From a virus, in IMG/VR virus record IMGVR_UViG_3300027668_000080, positions 1 to 27,744 of that record: 27,744 bases of DNA; one strand, written 5' to 3'. Positions within the stretch are counted from its first letter, which is position 1. Each line of letters starts with the position of its first letter. Made by a program: the position numbers and the translations under genes. The notes beneath the pieces are model-generated. The model was not told where the DNA came from. It made no database searches and saw only the letters and a program-made list of their open reading frames with translations. Below, one piece after another: positions 24,838 through 27,744 of the stretch.

Positions 24838-24930
24838 ATGAAGAAACGCAATAGCAAGAGGTTGAGGGCTGAAGATCAGTACCGCAAAAACCGTCGCAAG
24901 CCTGGCAACGTTAAGGGTAAAAACACATAG
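24838..24930 (+). CDS. 30-residue basic peptide
   Basis: A short gene with an AAAGGAAAA ribosome binding site, 19 bases after RNA candidate 3. It encodes MKKRNSKRLRAED followed by QYRKNRRKPGNVKG and a short end. About 40% of residues are Lys or Arg, with few acidic residues, suggesting nucleic-acid binding. Codons such as CGC, AAG and GGC are more varied than in the next gene. The following gene begins 10 bases later behind its own strong ribosome binding site (AGGAGA), supporting a real operon start. No family recognised. Confidence 0.6.
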   Translation: MKKRNSKRLRAEDQYRKNRRKPGNVKGKNT

Positions 24931-24940
24931 GAGATATACA

Positions 24941-25453
24941 ATGATAAAGTACAAAAGCTTAGAATTATTACAAAAAGAAATAGGAGAAGAAGGCATACCA
25001 GAAGCATTAGTCTTAGAAGGCGAATCAATGATAGATGCATACAACTCAGGCAACAAAAGCATCTTAAACAGATTCTCAAGAGTAGAAACATCAGAATTAA
25101 TACTTGGAGGAGAAGAAGCCAAATTCGACTTCTCAAAAGAAATATTAGAAGACTTCCCAAAAGAATTAGACTCAAAAGTAGGAAAAATAACAATGTTCGT
25201 AGACAAATTCACAGGAGCAGTCTACACATTAGTAACACAAGGAGAAGAATCACAATTATTCTTCCACAACAACAGCAAAGTAGTAATAGAAACATTCGAA
25301 ACAAGAGCAGAAGGATCAGACGAAGTAGTATTCACAGTCAAAGCACCCTTATGGAAAACATTAGTGAAAGGCTCATGGGTTGTAGATGACGATATGAGAC
25401 CATTAACAGACAACTCAATAGCAACATCATTAACAAACTTCATGGGAGAATAA
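24941..25453 (+). CDS. Early protein of unknown function with extreme NNA/NNC codon use
   Basis: A 170-residue acidic protein with a good ribosome binding site (AGGAGATATACA before ATG). I recognise no domain. The first part is helical (LELLQKEIGEEGIPEALVLEGESMIDAYN) and the second half alternates strands (KITMFVDKFTGAVYTLVTQ, SQLFFHNNSKVVIETFETR, EVVFTVKAPLWKTLVKGSW). In the first ~140 codons nearly every third base is A or C: TTC, AAC, TAC, GAC for pyrimidine-ending codons and GAA, AAA, TTA, ATA, TCA, GTA elsewhere. Only about three codons break this, apart from ATG. Neighbours do not show it as strongly. High expression early in infection is one explanation. The pattern also creates long open frames on the other strand, which are artefacts. 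Confidence 0.78.
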   Translation: MIKYKSLELLQKEIGEEGIPEALVLEGESMIDAYNSGNKSILNRFSRVETSELILGGEEAKFDFSKEILEDFPKELDSKVGKITMFVDKFTGAVYTLVTQGEESQLFFHNNSKVVIETFETRAEGSDEVVFTVKAPLWKTLVKGSWVVDDDMRPLTDNSIATSLTNFMGE

Positions 25454-25454
25454 A

Positions 25455-25637
25455 ATGAGACAATTAAAATGGTGTAATGAATGTCATAAGAAATCAATTT
25501 TTCAACAACATGGAACTGCATGGTGTAGCACTGTGACTTTTATGGGTGGTTTGAACCAATATGGTCATTGTGCAAAAAAGGGTATTGACTCCCCCGAACT
25601 GAAAGAGTACGATTCTAAATATAAAGGAGAAAAGTAA
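25455..25637 (+). CDS. Small Cys-containing protein
   Basis: A 60-residue protein starting one base after the previous stop. Cys7 and Cys10 form a CxxC pair, with further Cys24 and Cys39 (the latter in GHCAKKG), so a small zinc-binding fold is possible. The C-terminus is Lys-rich. The stop overlaps the next start by one base (TAATG). Function unknown. Confidence 0.65.
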   Translation: MRQLKWCNECHKKSIFQQHGTAWCSTVTFMGGLNQYGHCAKKGIDSPELKEYDSKYKGEK

Positions 25638-25771
25638 TGAAATATTCACCTTGTGGATTGCCAATCCTAAATGGCAAAAAAGTAGTAAAGGAATCTTTAG
25701 TGTGGACTTGGAAAAAAACAGGTAAATACGGAAGAGAAAGAGTTAAAACAATCAGAAGAACTTACAAATAG
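25637..25771 (+). CDS. 44-residue basic small protein
   Basis: The ATG shares one base with the previous TAA, and an AAAGGAGAAA ribosome binding site lies just upstream. The product begins MKYSPCGLPILNGKKVVKES and has a Trp-rich, Lys/Arg-rich second half (VWTWKKTGKYGRERVKTIRR). The tight overlap and ribosome binding site support it. No family is recognised; nucleic-acid contact is a guess from charge. Confidence 0.6.
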   Translation: MKYSPCGLPILNGKKVVKESLVWTWKKTGKYGRERVKTIRRTYK

Positions 25772-25779
25772 GAGATGTT

Positions 25780-25974
25780 ATGAAATATCAAAGAAAATTA
25801 AGTGTAGCACATTATCAAGGTTGTAATGACAGACTAGCAAGAGCAATAGATCGTATGGCTGGGTTAGAACCTGATACATTAACTGAGCAACCAGACTATA
25901 GGTGGAGAGGTGACACTAGGGTTGTTAATTCAGCCTTAGATCGTCATTACGAAAAACATCATGGAGGTAAGTAA
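25780..25974 (+). CDS. 64-residue protein of unknown function
   Basis: Preceded by AGGAGATGTT. The sequence is basic and helical at the start (KLSVAHYQGCNDRLARAIDRMAGL), followed by a Pro/Asp/Trp stretch and a His-rich end (DRHYEKHHGGK). Its 3' end carries the GGAGG that serves as ribosome binding site for the next gene, whose ATG begins one base after this stop. Not recognised. Confidence 0.65.
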   Translation: MKYQRKLSVAHYQGCNDRLARAIDRMAGLEPDTLTEQPDYRWRGDTRVVNSALDRHYEKHHGGK

Positions 25975-25975
25975 T

Positions 25976-26215
25976 ATGTCAAACGCATTACAAACATTAA
26001 GAATGAAGCATATCTTATTGACTACAAAGGAAAAAGCAAGGTTAATAGGAGAACTTACATTAGATGATAAACGACTACTAGGTGCTTTAATGTTAGAGGA
26101 AGATATTAGCATTGAGACTGAGAACACTTCTATGGAAGAATTAGATGGTAGTCTGTCTTTTGGTAACAAGACATACGAAGATGGTATGGAAACTTTTGTT
26201 AATAATAGGGAGTAA
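25976..26215 (+). CDS. 79-residue acidic protein of unknown function
   Basis: I start it at ATG 25976, nine bases after GGAGG (25963-25967), rather than at the in-frame ATG 25961, which precedes that site and lies inside the previous gene. The protein has a basic N-terminal helix (MSNALQTLRMKHILLTTKEKARL) and an acidic remainder. No motif recognised. Part of the chain of short early genes. Confidence 0.68.
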   Translation: MSNALQTLRMKHILLTTKEKARLIGELTLDDKRLLGALMLEEDISIETENTSMEELDGSLSFGNKTYEDGMETFVNNRE

Positions 26216-26217
26216 AT

Positions 26218-26691
26218 ATGAAACATAGAAAAGCAGCAAATGCACATGGTGAGTTAGACCAAATGGCAATCCGAGCTGAGGAGTATGCTTCTTATGTAAC
26301 AAGGAAAAGAAGACCCCCCCAGGTAACACTAGAAAGAATAGCTAATATTGCTGAAAAAGCAATCAACTATAAACATACGGTTATTAATAGGCACGGAAAC
26401 GTTGTGACTGATAATCGTCCTGATAGAGAAGGTGGGAGGGAGGCTCAAAGAGCTAAATGTCTTGCTCGTGTATGGAAGGCTTATGAGTTAGTTCAAAAAC
26501 ATGAACTTATGCACCCACAAGCTCAAGGAAAGGATGAAAGCTGGAATGGAGCTAAAAGAAAAGAAGGTAGTGATAAGTGGACTCCAGATCCTGTTTCTTT
26601 TTATGGTGACGTGCTAGAAGAGGTTGTTGGTGATGAGCTACATGGCAACACCAAGAACGGTATAACTAAAATTAAATCAACGGAGGATTAA
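26218..26691 (+). CDS. 157-residue protein of unknown function
   Basis: Preceded by AGGGAGTAAAT. The protein is basic and charged throughout: ANAHGELDQMAIRAEEYASYVTRKRR, then TLERIANIAEKAINYKH, a GGREAQRAKCLARVWKAYELVQKH helix and an acidic C-terminal third with DPVSFYGDVLEEVVGDEL. The charge pattern would fit a nucleic-acid-associated role, but no known domain is visible. It is followed by GGAGG and a further short gene. Confidence 0.7.
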   Translation: MKHRKAANAHGELDQMAIRAEEYASYVTRKRRPPQVTLERIANIAEKAINYKHTVINRHGNVVTDNRPDREGGREAQRAKCLARVWKAYELVQKHELMHPQAQGKDESWNGAKRKEGSDKWTPDPVSFYGDVLEEVVGDELHGNTKNGITKIKSTED

Positions 26692-26693
26692 GG

Positions 26694-26828
26694 ATGAATA
26701 TAGAAAAGTTAACACAGAAGTTAAGTGTCCATGAAAAGACACTCAAGATACCAACTAGGCATATGACAGCAGTATTAGATATTCTGGCATATATGAAAAC
26801 ACAAACACAAAAGAGGAAAACAAAATGA
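26694..26828 (+). CDS. 44-residue small protein
   Basis: The ribosome binding site CGGAGGATTAAGG is strong. The product starts MNIEKLTQKLSVHEKTLKIP and ends in a Lys/Gln-rich tail. It overlaps the next gene by four bases (ATGA), the classic sign of coupled translation. Helical and basic, unknown function. Confidence 0.6.
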   Translation: MNIEKLTQKLSVHEKTLKIPTRHMTAVLDILAYMKTQTQKRKTK

Positions 26829-27154
26829 AAAAAACACCAATACATGCACTAACAATATCAGTAGTAGTTTTAGTATTTGCTTGGCTTATGATTGAACGAG
26901 CGCAAGCAGATAGTTTATTTGATGGACCGGGGTTATTTGATACAACGCCAACAAAGTCAGATACAACAACTATCTGGAAAGGTGATGGATCGTTAGTAAT
27001 AATACAAGGAGCTGAAAAAGCCGGATATGTAGTTAAAGGAGATGACTCAGGTTCTGAAATAGAATACTTTGTAGTTCCTAAAGATGATGGTTCAAACACT
27101 TTCATATATGATGATGGATTGACTATATGTAACTCATCAATGGGGTGTTATTGA
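26825..27154 (+). CDS. Small exported protein with signal peptide
   Basis: A 109-residue protein. Residues 2-28 are a typical signal: KK, a hydrophobic core (LTISVVVLVFAWLMI) and a likely AQA cleavage site after Ala28. The mature part is acidic and beta-rich (TTTIWKGDGSLVIIQ, GYVVKGDDSGSEIEYFVVPK) with Cys102 and Cys108 near the end that could form a disulfide in the periplasm. Being in an early operon, a role in altering the envelope, such as exclusion of other phages, is a reasonable inference but unproven. Confidence 0.7.
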   Translation: MKKTPIHALTISVVVLVFAWLMIERAQADSLFDGPGLFDTTPTKSDTTTIWKGDGSLVIIQGAEKAGYVVKGDDSGSEIEYFVVPKDDGSNTFIYDDGLTICNSSMGCY

Positions 27155-27201
27155 TGCCGTACCCTAACAACAGTTAAGTCATTAATTTTAAACAACAAAA
27201 C

Positions 27202-27241
27202 ACTACCTAAAAACACCATGTGCTTATAGGGTAGTAGGAGG
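27202..27241 (+). promoter_or_regulatory. Hairpin abutting the ribosome binding site of the next gene
   Basis: ACTACCT 27202-27208 pairs with GGGTAGT 27229-27235 (seven pairs, one U-G). It is followed at once by AGGAGG 27236-27241 and then ATG 27250. It may modulate translation initiation or mark a processing site. No long T-run follows. Confidence 0.35.
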
Positions 27242-27249
27242 AAATAAAT

Positions 27250-27468
27250 ATGTCAGATGAACGTGAAATAATCTTCGAAGAAGACAATGTTGCATCAATA
27301 CCAGACGAAGAAATACAATGGACTCACGAAGTTCTAAATGACTTTGAGATGGCAATAGATGCGTTAGGAATAGAGACAATCATGTTTCTAATGTCTAAAT
27401 ACCATGAAGATATAATAAAGGCATGGATCAAAAATGGAGTAGATATACAACATAGGAGGAAACAGTAA
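27250..27468 (+). CDS. 72-residue acidic protein of unknown function
   Basis: Strong ribosome binding site (AGGAGG, nine bases before ATG). The protein is acidic at the N-terminus (SDEREIIFEEDN, IPDEEIQ), then helical (EVLNDFEMAIDALGIETIMFLMSKYHEDIIKAWIKNG), ending in a basic HRRKQ tail. Small acidic early phage proteins sometimes inhibit host factors, but no specific match is recognised here. Confidence 0.7.
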   Translation: MSDEREIIFEEDNVASIPDEEIQWTHEVLNDFEMAIDALGIETIMFLMSKYHEDIIKAWIKNGVDIQHRRKQ

Positions 27469-27525
27469 GTGTACTACAAATATACTATCTTTCTAACGAT
27501 GGGTTTAGTAGCAAATAATCGTTAG
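27469..27525 (+). CDS. Possible 18-codon leader peptide
   Basis: GTG 27469 directly follows the previous stop and has AGGAGG nine bases upstream. The frame reads MYYKYTIFLTMGLVANNR and ends in TAG 27523-27525. The stop lies in the 3' arm of an inverted repeat (CTAACGAT 27493-27500 and ATCGTTAG 27518-27525). The AGGAGG may be coincidental, so this is tentative. Confidence 0.25.
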   Translation: MYYKYTIFLTMGLVANNR

Positions 27526-27603
27526 GAAGTAGTGTTAGTAAGCTATTCAGTAATAAATGCATAACCTATGCATACTGGGTAGTGGGTTATGGGTTATTAT
27601 ATA

Positions 27604-27609
27604 TATAAT
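27604..27609 (+). promoter_or_regulatory. Possible -10 box before the DUF1376 gene
   Basis: A perfect TATAAT lies in the AT-rich stretch before the next gene, after a tandem GGGTTAT-GGGTTAT. No good -35 element is found 16-18 bases upstream, so the promoter call is weak. The gap 27526-27643 otherwise has only short inverted repeats. Confidence 0.25.
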
Positions 27610-27643
27610 ATACCTTTTTAGTTAACGTTATAAAGGAGTAATA

Positions 27644-27744
27644 ATGAGATATTACAAACACAATATTGGTGATTTTTTAGCCGATACATATTATCTTTCT
27701 AATGAAAGATTAGCAGTATATACAAAGCTTGTATGGGAGTATTA
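27644..27744 (+). CDS. DUF1376-type replication-associated protein (3' end outside window)
   Basis: Only the first 33 residues are visible. The start MRYYKHNIGDFLADTYYLSNERLAVYTKLVWEYY follows the N-terminal pattern of DUF1376 proteins (YYKHxIGDxxxxTxxLxxxExxxYxxLxxxYY). These are common in phage and prophage replication modules, near helicase loaders, and are predicted to bind DNA. The ribosome binding site AAAGGAGT is strong. It indicates that the replication region begins at the right edge of the window. Confidence 0.75.
   Translation, partial: MRYYKHNIGDFLADTYYLSNERLAVYTKLVWEY

Noticed and set aside
24823-25212. Long reverse-strand frames with Leu/Phe/Ser-rich membrane-like translations opposite the gene at 24941
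   Set aside because: They are produced by the A/C-ending codons of the forward gene: reversed, these give Leu, Phe and Ser codons and few stops. The forward gene has a strong ribosome binding site and operon context.

Overview
The window looks like part of a tailed-phage genome with a podovirus-type virion. All convincing genes lie on the + strand, are packed with 1-8 base overlaps or short gaps, and are AT-rich. I recognise a portal, an SU10/DUF5309-type major capsid protein, an SU10-type adaptor, a nozzle-like protein, fibre and adhesin genes and several Gln/Gly/Ala-rich ejection-type proteins. I see no tail sheath, tape measure or tail tube gene. The gene order and adaptor/nozzle types recall marine podoviruses of the HMO-2011 / SU10-like kind, but that placement is inference. 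The encoded tmRNA is of the one-piece type, whereas alphaproteobacterial tmRNAs are normally two-piece; this argues weakly for a gamma- or betaproteobacterial host.

Layout. 1-7.9 kb: 3' part of the portal gene, a giant polyvalent-type protein (HExxH motif in the middle, HNH nuclease at the C-terminus), a small orphan, and a Pro/Asn-rich virion protein. The last carries a textbook -1 frameshift signal (GGGAAAG, 6-nt spacer, hairpin) that joins it to a T4-type lysozyme domain with no start codon of its own. 8.0-11.4 kb: scaffold, major capsid protein, a terminator-like hairpin, adaptor and a small beta-rich structural protein. 11.4-18.1 kb: fibres, accessory tail proteins, a glycine-rich adhesin candidate and the nozzle. 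18.1-23.15 kb: a GNAT-like acetyltransferase, four ejection or internal virion proteins, and a small membrane protein ending in an intrinsic terminator.

23.15-24.84 kb is the most unusual part: about 1.7 kb without convincing genes but dense with RNA structure. It holds two copies of a ~61-bp repeat flanking a ~390-nt element closed by a 14-bp helix, a second structured segment with an exact 26-bp repeat and an intrinsic terminator, a complete tmRNA (tag ANDSMFALAA), and, starting at the tmRNA CCA end, a ~350-nt element closed by another perfect 14-bp helix and full of local hairpins. I take this to be a phage non-coding RNA island of which only the tmRNA is identifiable from sequence.

24.84-27.74 kb: a run of short genes of unknown function, presumably early, beginning with a 30-residue basic peptide and a gene with extreme NNA/NNC codon usage, and ending inside a DUF1376-type replication-associated gene.
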